Shown here one piece after another: positions 15,251 to 23,359 of a stretch of DNA of 64,000 nucleotides; the stretch's first letter is position 1, and each line of letters starts with the position of its first letter. The stretch is from contig NZ_CP076544.1 in NCBI RefSeq assembly GCF_018885305.1, positions 1,798,001 through 1,862,000 of the forward strand, given 5' to 3'. A program made the translations under genes and the position numbers. The notes beneath the pieces are model-generated. The model was not told where the DNA came from, made no database searches, and worked only from the letters and a program-made list of their open reading frames with translations. The stretch is from Curtobacterium sp. L6-1 (GTDB taxonomy: Bacteria; Actinomycetota; Actinomycetes; Actinomycetales; Microbacteriaceae).

Positions 15251-15787
15251 TCAGGAGCGCCGACCGCCCACTGCAGCCAGGTACGCGGACCACTCCTTCG
15301 GACACCGTGCTGCGAGCCACCCGGCCAGCTCATCGGTTCCCGGGTACCCGATGAACGCCTGGAAGAGGCGCTTCTTCCGGTCCCCCCTACCGACGATGCT
15401 CGACCAGGTCATGCCGTTCCTCGACTGCACCTCGGACTGCAGCGCCCGGATGTCGGTCGGTCGCACGATCCGGGGCTTGCGGAAGCCGAACCGCACCGCC
15501 AGGTGGTCGTCGAAGCCCTCGATTCCCGAGCGCCGGATCGCTGCGGCGAGCAGCACAGCGAGGGCGCCGGTGCCACAGAAGAAGAAGACCGACAGCCCGG
15601 CCATCGTCATCGCGTCCGGCCGCCCGGACGTGGCGTCGCGCACGGCCGAGACGAGGCCGACCAGCACGATCACCAGTCCCGCGACGAACCACATCATCCA
15701 CTGCCAGGTGGGTCGCCGGGTCCGGAACAGCGCCTTCCTCGGCGCGTCCGGCGTGGCCCCGCCCCAGGTGTTCGTCATCTCGCTCAT
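15251..15787 (-). CDS. Hypothetical two-helix membrane protein
   Basis: A 178-residue protein with a polar N-terminus, two close membrane helices (about residues 30-50 and 65-85) and a cytoplasmic C-terminal domain of about 90 residues (GFDDHLAVRFGFRKPRIVR...). I do not recognise it. ATG 15787 lies 49 bp downstream of the GH92 stop on the same strand, so it may be the last gene of the glycan operon or an independent gene. Nothing in it points to carbohydrate work. Confidence 0.6.
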   Translation of the reverse strand: MSEMTNTWGGATPDAPRKALFRTRRPTWQWMMWFVAGLVIVLVGLVSAVRDATSGRPDAMTMAGLSVFFFCGTGALAVLLAAAIRRSGIEGFDDHLAVRFGFRKPRIVRPTDIRALQSEVQSRNGMTWSSIVGRGDRKKRLFQAFIGYPGTDELAGWLAARCPKEWSAYLAAVGGRRS

Positions 15788-15836
15788 CGTTCCCCCTCCA
15801 CGTCGACCGTAGCGCCGGGAGCGGTCGACCGTCCGG

Positions 15837-18800
15837 TCAGCGGGTCCCACCGTCCGCCGCGACGAGCTGCAGCTGTGTGAGCGCGACCGGCGTCAGCGCC
15901 AGGAACGTCAGCGTCCCGCCGTCGACCCCACCGGCGAAGGGGAACACCCGCGTCTGCCCGGCCCAGGCGAACTCCTCGTCGAGACCGTCGAGCGTGTGCA
16001 CGACGTACCCGTCGGCGCTCCGCAGCGTGATCCGCCACGACGCGGTGCCGGGTGTCGCCGCCGTCACCGTCACGAGTGAGGCCGCCGCCACCGAGACCGG
16101 CACGTCGACGGACTCCCCCGCGGCGAGCGACACGACGGTCCTCCCGGCGTCGTCCGTGAGCGGTGACGCCCCGACCGGTAGGACGTCGTCGGGGGTGTCC
16201 CGGTACCCGTGCTGCTCGGACGCCGAGGTCGGGCGCGTGTCCGCCGCCCAGCCGACCGGGGTCTCCGACAGCGCGACGACGATCCGCGAGGCGCCGACGA
16301 CGACCGCGTGCGGGATGCTGATCGACGTCCACGGCTCCCCGTCGACGGTGACGGAGGCGATGAACCGCCCGGTGCCGGCGGTCTCGATGACAGTGGGCGA
16401 TCCTCCCGGTCGGCGCAGCACCGTCCGCCGGACCGCCGGCGGCACGAGCACGTAGGTCCCGGTCGACGGCGCCAGCGGGTACAGCCCGATCGTCGCGAAG
16501 ACGTACCAGGCGCTCATCTCGCCGTTGTCCTCGTCGCCGGGGTACCCCTGGCCGAGGTCCGAGCCGACGAACAGCCGGTCGAGGCACTCGCGGACGATCC
16601 GGTGCGCGTCGTCGTGCCGCCCGGTGGCCATCGGGAAGAACGGGATGTGGTGCGCCGGCTGGTTCGACAGCCCGAGCATGCCCATCCGGACATCCCGGGC
16701 CTCGGTCATCTCGTGGATCGCGAACCCGTACGAGCCGGACCGGTCGGTGCGGCCGGTCTCGCGGCGCTCGGTGAACCGGTCGAAGGCGGCGTCGAACGCG
16801 GCCGGTCCGCCGTGCAGGTCGACGATCCCGGCACTGTCGTGGGGCGCGGTGAACATCGTCCCCCACGCGTTCGTCTCGGTGTAGTCGCTCCCCCACACGT
16901 CGGGGTCGAAGTCGGCACCCGCGCGCCACGACCCGTCGGGGGTGCGGCCGATGAAGAACCCCCGATCGCGGTCGAAGACGTTGCGGTACTGCAACGACCG
17001 GCGGGCGAACCACTCGTGCTCGGCCCGGTACCGTGCTCCGCCGGCCGTGTCCCCGGCCGCGGCCGCACGCTGCGCCATCGCGTCCGCCAGCACGGCGACG
17101 CCCCAGTCGTTGATGGCCGCGTCGAGGGTCCACGACATCCCCTCGCCGGTCGCGGTGTCGACGTACCCGCGGAACAGGCCCGGGAGGCTCCCCTTCCGTC
17201 CGACCCGTCGGTCCGGAGAGGGGACGGTCGCGTTCCGCAGTGCCGACCGGTAGGCCTGCTCGACGTCGAACCCGTCGACGCCCTTCGCCACGAGGTCGGC
17301 GAAGACCGTGTCGCTCGTCGTGCCGGTCATGACGTCCTCGGCGCCGGGTGCACTCCAGCGCGGGGTCCAGCCGCCGTCGACGAAGTGTCCGACGACGCCC
17401 TCGGCGAGGTCGGCCGCGGTGTCCGGGGTAAGGAGCGCGAGGAGCGGCCAGGCCGTGCGGTAGGTGTCCCAGAACCCGTTCGTCGTGGTGAGCGGCCCCT
17501 CGACGATCTCTGGACCGGGCTCGTCGCGGATCGGCTCCGACAGGACGGCGCCGTACGGAGACCGATGGCGCGGGCTCCCCGTCCGCGCGGTCTCCCCCGC
17601 CCGGGTCGGGTAGAGGAAGGCCCGGTACAGGCCGGAGTACAGCGACACGAGCTGGTCCTCGGTGGCGCCCTCGACCTGCAGCACGTCGAGTTCCGCGACC
17701 CAGCGTTCCTCCGCGTGCTCGCGCATCGCGTCGAAGTCGCCCGCGGCGGCGAGGTTCGCGACGGCGTCCTCGGCGGAGACGGTCGAGATGCCGAGCAAGA
17801 CGTCGGTGTCCCCGGCGACCTCGACCCAGCCGCGCAGCTCGCCGTCGACGAACGCGGTGTGCTCGGCGACGGCGTTCGCGATGCGCAGGTGCACGTGGTG
17901 CGGCGGGGTCTCGGCACGGTCGTCGAGCAGGGCGTCGACCACGGCGGTGCCGTCCTCGACCCGGACCGCGCAGGAGCGCAGGACACCGTGGTGGTCGAGC
18001 ACGACGCTGCGGGCACCGGTGAACCGCCAGGCCAGGGCGAACTCCCCCGCGGTCAGCTCGGCGGTCACACCCTCGTCGAGGGCGACCTGGTACCGGTGCG
18101 GGCCGTCGAGTTCGTCGACGTGGTCGAACCCGAGCGCGCGGGCGGTCCGGTCGGGGTCGGGCGAGGCGAGCGGCGACGGCATGACCTGGAACACCCCGCG
18201 GTCGGCCATCCACGGGGACGGCAGGTGGCTCGTGGCGAACGCCTGGATCGTCGGCCGGTTGTCGCTCGCCCGGTTGTGCTCCTGGTAGGCGTACGGCCAC
18301 CGGCTGTCGGACGCGTTCGTCATCGGCAGCCCGAACACGCCCCCGTGCGGGAGCCCGACGAGCGGTGCGTTGTTCCCGCGCGAGAACGTGCCCGACGAGT
18401 GCGTGCCGCGGGTGGTGCGGACGTGGTCGAGCGGACGCGCGTCCGCGGGGAGGGCGCCGGTGGCGGGACCGGCGGGCTCGATGCGGACGTCGTCGAGCCA
18501 CCCGCGCACCGACCGGGCCGACGGTCCGCCGACGGAGGCGGGCCGGTCTGCCCGGCCGAGCCGCGCCTCCAGGCGGTCCACCACCCGACCGGCGGCCGCC
18601 GACAGGTCGACGGTGCGGCGGTTCCACTGGTCGACCCACTGCTTGCCGGCGTCGTCCTGCCCGGCCGGGGTGACGACGTCGCCGTACTGGTCTCGGGCGC
18701 CGCCCTCGCTCAGTCGGGTGCCGTCGGTGAAGACGACGTCGAGTGCGAACGCCGTGGCGGCCCAGAACCCGTCGAGGTCCCGGACTGCCGGTTCGGTCTG

Positions 18801-19034
18801 CCCCTCGGGCAGCGACCGCTCCGGGAACCAGACCCAGGTCAGGACGTCGGTGGGGCCGACCTCCCGACCGGTCAGCCCGCGGAGGACCTGCACGGTCTCC
18901 CCCGGCCCGGTCTGCTCGACCAGGGTCGCCTCCTGCGAGACGAACCCGACCCCGTTCCGGGCCGCGACCGCGGTCACCGGACCGGTGTTCGTCGGGCTGT
19001 CAGTGGTCGGGCCGCCACGGCGCACGTCACTCAT
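15837..19034 (-). CDS. GH92 family alpha-1,2-mannosidase (cytoplasmic)
   Basis: A 1065-residue glycoside hydrolase family 92 protein. GH92 enzymes are calcium-dependent inverting exo-alpha-mannosidases, mostly alpha-1,2-specific, that trim high-mannose N-glycans. The N-terminal beta-sandwich region contains HNRASDNRPTIQ. The catalytic (alpha/alpha)6 domain has TNGFWDTYRT and the diagnostic GDEDNGEMSAWYVF near residue 835, including the acidic catalytic and metal-binding residues. There is no signal peptide, so it should act after glycan import. It lies 15 bp after the Endo H gene in the same operon. Family is clear; exact linkage specificity is inferred from family and context. Confidence 0.94.
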   Translation of the reverse strand: MSDVRRGGPTTDSPTNTGPVTAVAARNGVGFVSQEATLVEQTGPGETVQVLRGLTGREVGPTDVLTWVWFPERSLPEGQTEPAVRDLDGFWAATAFALDVVFTDGTRLSEGGARDQYGDVVTPAGQDDAGKQWVDQWNRRTVDLSAAAGRVVDRLEARLGRADRPASVGGPSARSVRGWLDDVRIEPAGPATGALPADARPLDHVRTTRGTHSSGTFSRGNNAPLVGLPHGGVFGLPMTNASDSRWPYAYQEHNRASDNRPTIQAFATSHLPSPWMADRGVFQVMPSPLASPDPDRTARALGFDHVDELDGPHRYQVALDEGVTAELTAGEFALAWRFTGARSVVLDHHGVLRSCAVRVEDGTAVVDALLDDRAETPPHHVHLRIANAVAEHTAFVDGELRGWVEVAGDTDVLLGISTVSAEDAVANLAAAGDFDAMREHAEERWVAELDVLQVEGATEDQLVSLYSGLYRAFLYPTRAGETARTGSPRHRSPYGAVLSEPIRDEPGPEIVEGPLTTTNGFWDTYRTAWPLLALLTPDTAADLAEGVVGHFVDGGWTPRWSAPGAEDVMTGTTSDTVFADLVAKGVDGFDVEQAYRSALRNATVPSPDRRVGRKGSLPGLFRGYVDTATGEGMSWTLDAAINDWGVAVLADAMAQRAAAAGDTAGGARYRAEHEWFARRSLQYRNVFDRDRGFFIGRTPDGSWRAGADFDPDVWGSDYTETNAWGTMFTAPHDSAGIVDLHGGPAAFDAAFDRFTERRETGRTDRSGSYGFAIHEMTEARDVRMGMLGLSNQPAHHIPFFPMATGRHDDAHRIVRECLDRLFVGSDLGQGYPGDEDNGEMSAWYVFATIGLYPLAPSTGTYVLVPPAVRRTVLRRPGGSPTVIETAGTGRFIASVTVDGEPWTSISIPHAVVVGASRIVVALSETPVGWAADTRPTSASEQHGYRDTPDDVLPVGASPLTDDAGRTVVSLAAGESVDVPVSVAAASLVTVTAATPGTASWRITLRSADGYVVHTLDGLDEEFAWAGQTRVFPFAGGVDGGTLTFLALTPVALTQLQLVAADGGTR

Positions 19035-19049
19035 GGATCGATCGTTCCC

Positions 19050-20027
19050 CTACTTGTAGACCGCGGACTGACCGTAGAGCACCTGCGTGAACTGCGACAC
19101 GTAGGGGCTGACGTCGCCGTCCGGCAGGTTGTACGTCATGAAGACGCCGTACCCGTCGGCCTTCGAGCGCTCGGCGAGCGAGACGGCCAGGTCCGCCGGC
19201 GTGTTCTGGATGTCCACCGCCGCAGCCGAGAGCTTCGACTTCGGCAGGCCCGGGATCGTCGGCGCCGTGTAGGTGCCGTAGTACGGGTTCCACGCGTAGT
19301 CGAGCTTCTTGCCGATCGACGGCTTCTCGTGCTGCAGCGACGTCGACGACGGGCCGATGTCGTAGAACGAGATGATCTTGCCGGGCATGTCCGCGCGGAG
19401 CGCCGAGACGAGCCATCCGATCGACTGGTCGTTCGGCTGCGGGGTGCCGTCCACGCCGTAGTCCGAGTACTCGTCGTCGAGGTCGACGCCGTCCAGCCCG
19501 TACTTCTCGACCGTCGCCGACACCTGGGCCGCGAAGTCCCGCGCGTCCGCCTTCGACGTGAAGTTGGCCAGACCCGTGCCCTGGTGGTTGCCGAGCACCG
19601 AGAGCGTGACCTTGATGCCCTTCGCCTGCAGCGGGCGGATCTGGGTCGCCGCCTGGTCGAGCGTGCGCTGCACGTTCTCGTTGGCGTACAGGACTGCGTC
19701 GCCGTCCGCGTCCCGGTTGATGTTCGCGGCGAAGATGATCGCCACGTCGAACGCGTTCGCGCCGTTCTCGAGCGTGTACCGGCCGACGTTCCGGAGCTCG
19801 TCGTTGTTCACCTCGACGTAGGCGATGCTCGTCGGCCCGGACTTCGTCGGGGCGGCGTGCCCCGGGCGTCCGTTCCCGTGGCCGTGGCCGTGGCCGTGGC
19901 CGTGCCCGTGCCCGTGGGATGCCGCTGCTGGCCCGCCCGGTGCTGCCGACGCGGCGGCGGGCACCATCGGCGCCGCCACCATGGCGACGAGCGCCGCCAC
20001 AATCCCGATCTTCATGGTCTTCTGCAT
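19050..20027 (-). CDS. Secreted endo-beta-N-acetylglucosaminidase, Endo H type (GH18)
   Basis: A 325-residue homologue of Streptomyces Endo H, which cuts the GlcNAc-GlcNAc bond of high-mannose and hybrid N-glycans. From memory, long stretches match Endo H, including AYVEVNN, FAANIN, TQIRPLQ, SVLGNHQG and YAWNPYYGT. The GH18 catalytic motif is DGVDLDDEY (residues 179-187), with D184 and E186 corresponding to D130 and E132 of Endo H. A signal peptide (about residues 1-31) is followed by an alternating His-Gly linker before the enzyme domain begins, so it should be exported. ATG 20027 follows GAGGAG. It is the only clearly secreted enzyme of the operon. Confidence 0.95.
   Translation of the reverse strand: MQKTMKIGIVAALVAMVAAPMVPAAASAAPGGPAAASHGHGHGHGHGHGHGNGRPGHAAPTKSGPTSIAYVEVNNDELRNVGRYTLENGANAFDVAIIFAANINRDADGDAVLYANENVQRTLDQAATQIRPLQAKGIKVTLSVLGNHQGTGLANFTSKADARDFAAQVSATVEKYGLDGVDLDDEYSDYGVDGTPQPNDQSIGWLVSALRADMPGKIISFYDIGPSSTSLQHEKPSIGKKLDYAWNPYYGTYTAPTIPGLPKSKLSAAAVDIQNTPADLAVSLAERSKADGYGVFMTYNLPDGDVSPYVSQFTQVLYGQSAVYK
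19875..19919. repeat. Hexanucleotide repeat encoding His-Gly in the Endo H linker
   Basis: About seven copies of CCGTGG/CCGTGC, read on the reverse strand as alternating His and Gly codons just after the signal peptide. It keeps frame. Confidence 0.85.
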
Positions 20028-20098
20028 GACACTCCTCTTCGAGTGGTGTCCGCGGCGACGAGGTGCCGCCGCGGTCCACGACCGGTCCGGCCGTGGGA

Positions 20099-20133
20099 CC
20101 CGCCGCCGGGACACCCGAAGTCCCGGCGGCGGG
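20099..20133 (-). terminator. Intra-operon hairpin between GH38 and Endo H genes
   Basis: A perfect 14-bp GC stem with a 7-base loop lies 18 bp past the GH38 stop and 71 bp before Endo H. It could terminate part of the transcripts or protect the upstream mRNA 3' end. Confidence 0.55.
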
Positions 20134-20151
20134 GGTCTCAGTGCTCCCCCG

Positions 20152-23100
20152 TCAGTGCGCTGCGGCCCGGCGAGCAAAGCGGAAGGTGCGGACCTCGAAG
20201 GCGTCGACCGGGAAGGCCGCCACCCCGTCCGTGACCGAGGCGACGCCGGGCAGCGCCGGGTTCGTCTCCTCGAGCAGCGTGACCTCGACCGGCTCGTCGA
20301 ACGGTCCGTCGACCGCCAGGCCTCCGGTGCCGCGACGACCCTCGGGCTCGTACACGCGGACGACCAGGTCACCCGAGCGGTCGTCGGCGAGCTTGACGGC
20401 CGAGACCACGACGTCGCCGGAGGCCTGCACGAGCGCGTCGAAGCCGTGCGCGCCGGTGATCCGTCGGACCGACGTGTTCATGACCGTGCCCGCAGCGGTC
20501 GCTCCGACCACATCGGTCCCGATCACCAGGCCGTACCGGTGCGTCTGGACGCCCTGGTCGGTCTCCGGGTCCGGGAACCGGGGCGCCCGGAGCAGCGAGA
20601 GCCGCAGCGTCGTGGTGACGTGTCCGTCGACCGAGTCGCGCGTGACGTCGAACCCGTGGATCGAGTCGTTGACGAGGGCGACGCCGAACCCGGGCTCCTC
20701 GACGAGCACGTACCGGTGCATCGAGGTCTCGAACTTCGCGGCCTCCCACGAGGTGTTCGTGTGCGTCACCCGCTTCTGCGCGCCGAACTGCGTCTCCGCG
20801 ATGGTGTGCTCGGCGCGGACGTCGAGTGGGAACGCGACCTTGAGGAACTTCTCGGTCTCGTGCCAGTCCGTCACCTGGTCGAACTCGAGCGTGCGGGTAC
20901 CGGGTGCGAGCGTGATCTCCTGCGTGACCGTCGACTCGCTGAACGACCGCGACACCGTCACCCGGGCGGTGCCGTCCTCGTCGACCGAGCCGCGCAGGGC
21001 GGTCACGTCGACCAGGTCGTCGACACGGTTCCGGTAGTACCGGTCGACGTCCCACGCGTCCCACATGTTCGGGAAGTCCTGGTGCAGCTGCAGCAGGTTC
21101 GCCACCTGGCCCGGTGCGATCGCGTCGCGGCCGGTGGACAGGTCGACGGCGCTCGTCACGAGCCCGCGGCCGTCGACGACGACGCGGACCAGGTCGTTCG
21201 TGAGCACGAACCCGCCGTCGGCCTCGGCGATCGCGACCGGGGTGGTCGCCTCGACGTCGGTGGTCAGGATCGCGCTCTGCGCGAGGGCGCCGCCCTGGAG
21301 GGACGGGGCCGGGTTCACGACGACCGTCGCGTCCCCGTCCCCGGCGAGGGCCGACAGGGCGGACGTGATCAGGGCCTCCAGCCGGGCCGCGATCTCCGCG
21401 TACCGCTCGACGGCCTCGCGGTGCACCCACGCGATCGAGGTGCCCGGCAGGATGTCGTGGAACTGCTGGAGCAGGACCTGCTGCCAGAGCGCGTCGAGCT
21501 CGTCGTACGGGTAGGCGAAGTCGGTGCGGGCGGCGGCCGTTGCACACCACAGCTCGGCCTCGACGAGCAGGTGCTCGCTCCGGCGGTTGCCCTGCTTCGT
21601 CTGGTGCTGGCTCGTGAGCGTCGCGCGGTGCAGCTCGAGGTAGAGCTCGCCGACCCACACGGGCGGGTTCTCGAGCTCGGACTTCGCCCGGTCGAAGAAC
21701 GCGTCCGGGTGCTCCCACGTGACGCGGGCACTGCCCTCGAGGTCGGCCAGCCGCGCGGCCGTGCCGGTCATCTCGCGGGTGGTGCCGCCGCCGCCGTCAC
21801 CCCAGCCGACCGGCGCGATCGACCCGGTGGCCAGGCGGTTCTCCCGGAACTGGCGGGAGGCCTTCGCGACCTCGGACCCGGACAGCCGCGAGTTGTACGT
21901 GTCCATCGACGGGAAGTGCGAGAACACCCGCGAGCCGTCGATGCCCTCCCAGAGGAACGTGTGGTGCGGGAACTTGTTCACCTGGTTCCACGAGATCTTC
22001 TGCGTGAAGAACCACTCGAAGCCCGCGCGGCGCATGAGCTGCGGCAGCGCCGGCGAGTACCCGAAGCTGTCCGGCAACCAGACACCCTTCGGTCGGATGC
22101 CGAACTCGCGCTCGAAGAACCGCTGGCCCTGCGAGAACTGCCGGACGATGCTCTCACCGGTCGGCATCACGGTGTCGGACTCGACCCACATCCCACCGAG
22201 GGGCAGGAACCGGCCGGCGGCGACGGCGTCCTTGACCTTCGCGTACACCTCGGGGCGGTGCTCCTTGATCCAGGCGTACTGCTGGGCGCTCGACATGCCG
22301 TAGAGGAAGTCGTCGGTCTGGCCGATGAGCTCGGTCATGCTCGAGGTGGTGCGGGCGACCTTGCGGATCGTCTCGCGGACCGGCCAGAGCCAGGCGGAGT
22401 CGATGTGCGCGTGGCCGACGGCGGAGATCCGGTGCGCGGAGGCCTCAGCGGGCGCGGCGAGCACCTCGGCGAGCGCCGCACGGGCGTCGGGGGCGGTCTC
22501 CGGGATGTGCTGCAGGTCGAGGGCGTCGAGGGCGTCGTCGAGCGCCTGCAGGATCCGCATGCGGCGCGGGCCCTGGGGCAGCTCCTCCTGCAGTTCGAGC
22601 AGGACGTCGATGTCGAGTGCGAGTTCGTGCACCTCGGACGCGAACACGGCGAGGTCCATCCGTCGTGACGTGTAGAGCCGCTTCGGGGACGAGGTGCGGA
22701 CGTCGCCCTCCTGCGTGACGAGGAAGGGGTGGTAGTCGAGCAGCACCGGGTTGGACGCCGCCTCGACGAAGAACTCGACGGTCTCGCCGCCGACGGCCTG
22801 CTCGGCGACGAGCACCCACTGGTTGCGCGGGTTGATCGACTTCACCGGGGTGCCGTCGGACAGGTACACGAGCCCCTCGCACTGGAAGCCCGGCATGTTC
22901 TTGTCGAACCCCAGGTCGACGAGCGCCTCGACCCGCTGCCCGGCCCAGGCGGTGGGGACGGTGCCGGACAGCCGGAACCAGGTGGTGCCCCACGCGGCGC
23001 CCCAGGGTGTGCCGACCTCGTACGGCTCGAAGTCCAGCGCGAGTCCCTCGGCTGGGGCGACCGGCTCACCGGGCAACTCGTGCCAGGCGGTGTCGAGCGG

Positions 23101-23187
23101 GACGGCGGTGGCGTGCACCTCGGGCAGGATGCGCTCGTCGAGGACGCGGCGGGCGCGGCCGATGGTGAGCGGGATGTCGTCGTGCAT
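20152..23187 (-). CDS. GH38 family alpha-mannosidase (cytoplasmic)
   Basis: A 1011-residue GH38 alpha-mannosidase, a zinc-dependent retaining enzyme that removes alpha-linked mannose from N-glycan arms. An N-terminal domain precedes the catalytic barrel, which has the zinc and nucleophile motifs GHAHIDSAWLW (about residue 260) and LPDSFGYSPALPQL (about residue 370). The middle three-helix and C-terminal beta domains complete the usual length. There is no signal peptide, so it acts on imported glycans. ATG 23187 with GGGAGGA seven bases upstream is preferred over a longer frame that would run through short repeats. The gene lies between the GH5_18-like gene and Endo H. Linkage preference cannot be read from sequence. 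Confidence 0.95.
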   Translation of the reverse strand: MHDDIPLTIGRARRVLDERILPEVHATAVPLDTAWHELPGEPVAPAEGLALDFEPYEVGTPWGAAWGTTWFRLSGTVPTAWAGQRVEALVDLGFDKNMPGFQCEGLVYLSDGTPVKSINPRNQWVLVAEQAVGGETVEFFVEAASNPVLLDYHPFLVTQEGDVRTSSPKRLYTSRRMDLAVFASEVHELALDIDVLLELQEELPQGPRRMRILQALDDALDALDLQHIPETAPDARAALAEVLAAPAEASAHRISAVGHAHIDSAWLWPVRETIRKVARTTSSMTELIGQTDDFLYGMSSAQQYAWIKEHRPEVYAKVKDAVAAGRFLPLGGMWVESDTVMPTGESIVRQFSQGQRFFEREFGIRPKGVWLPDSFGYSPALPQLMRRAGFEWFFTQKISWNQVNKFPHHTFLWEGIDGSRVFSHFPSMDTYNSRLSGSEVAKASRQFRENRLATGSIAPVGWGDGGGGTTREMTGTAARLADLEGSARVTWEHPDAFFDRAKSELENPPVWVGELYLELHRATLTSQHQTKQGNRRSEHLLVEAELWCATAAARTDFAYPYDELDALWQQVLLQQFHDILPGTSIAWVHREAVERYAEIAARLEALITSALSALAGDGDATVVVNPAPSLQGGALAQSAILTTDVEATTPVAIAEADGGFVLTNDLVRVVVDGRGLVTSAVDLSTGRDAIAPGQVANLLQLHQDFPNMWDAWDVDRYYRNRVDDLVDVTALRGSVDEDGTARVTVSRSFSESTVTQEITLAPGTRTLEFDQVTDWHETEKFLKVAFPLDVRAEHTIAETQFGAQKRVTHTNTSWEAAKFETSMHRYVLVEEPGFGVALVNDSIHGFDVTRDSVDGHVTTTLRLSLLRAPRFPDPETDQGVQTHRYGLVIGTDVVGATAAGTVMNTSVRRITGAHGFDALVQASGDVVVSAVKLADDRSGDLVVRVYEPEGRRGTGGLAVDGPFDEPVEVTLLEETNPALPGVASVTDGVAAFPVDAFEVRTFRFARRAAAH

Positions 23188-23238
23188 GGGTCCTCCCGGG
23201 GACGGCCGTGACCGTCCGGGTCGTCGGGGCGTGGGGCG

Positions 23239-23345
23239 TGGGGCGTGGTGCTGGTCGTGCCGGTGGTGCTGGTCCTGCTGGGTCGTGCTCGTGTGGTGCT
23301 GGTCCTGCGGGGTGGTGCTGGTGTGGTGCTGGTCCTGCGGCGTGC
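23239..23345. repeat. Degenerate tandem repeat upstream of the GH38 gene
   Basis: Repeated GTGGTGCTGGTCCTGC-like units about 30 bp long fill the 172-bp gap between the GH5_18-like and GH38 genes. Read on the reverse strand they would encode 10-residue repeats (PQDQHHTSTT), but the frame lacks a start with a ribosome site. Confidence 0.7.
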
Positions 23346-23359
23346 TGCTCGTCGTGCGG

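Noticed and set aside
16209..20234. A 1341-codon forward open frame opposite GH92 and Endo H
   Set aside because: It is antisense to two clear glycosidase genes, is rich in Arg/Val/Asp as expected from GC-rich antisense DNA, and contains no domain. The same holds for the 951-codon frame at 15784-18639.
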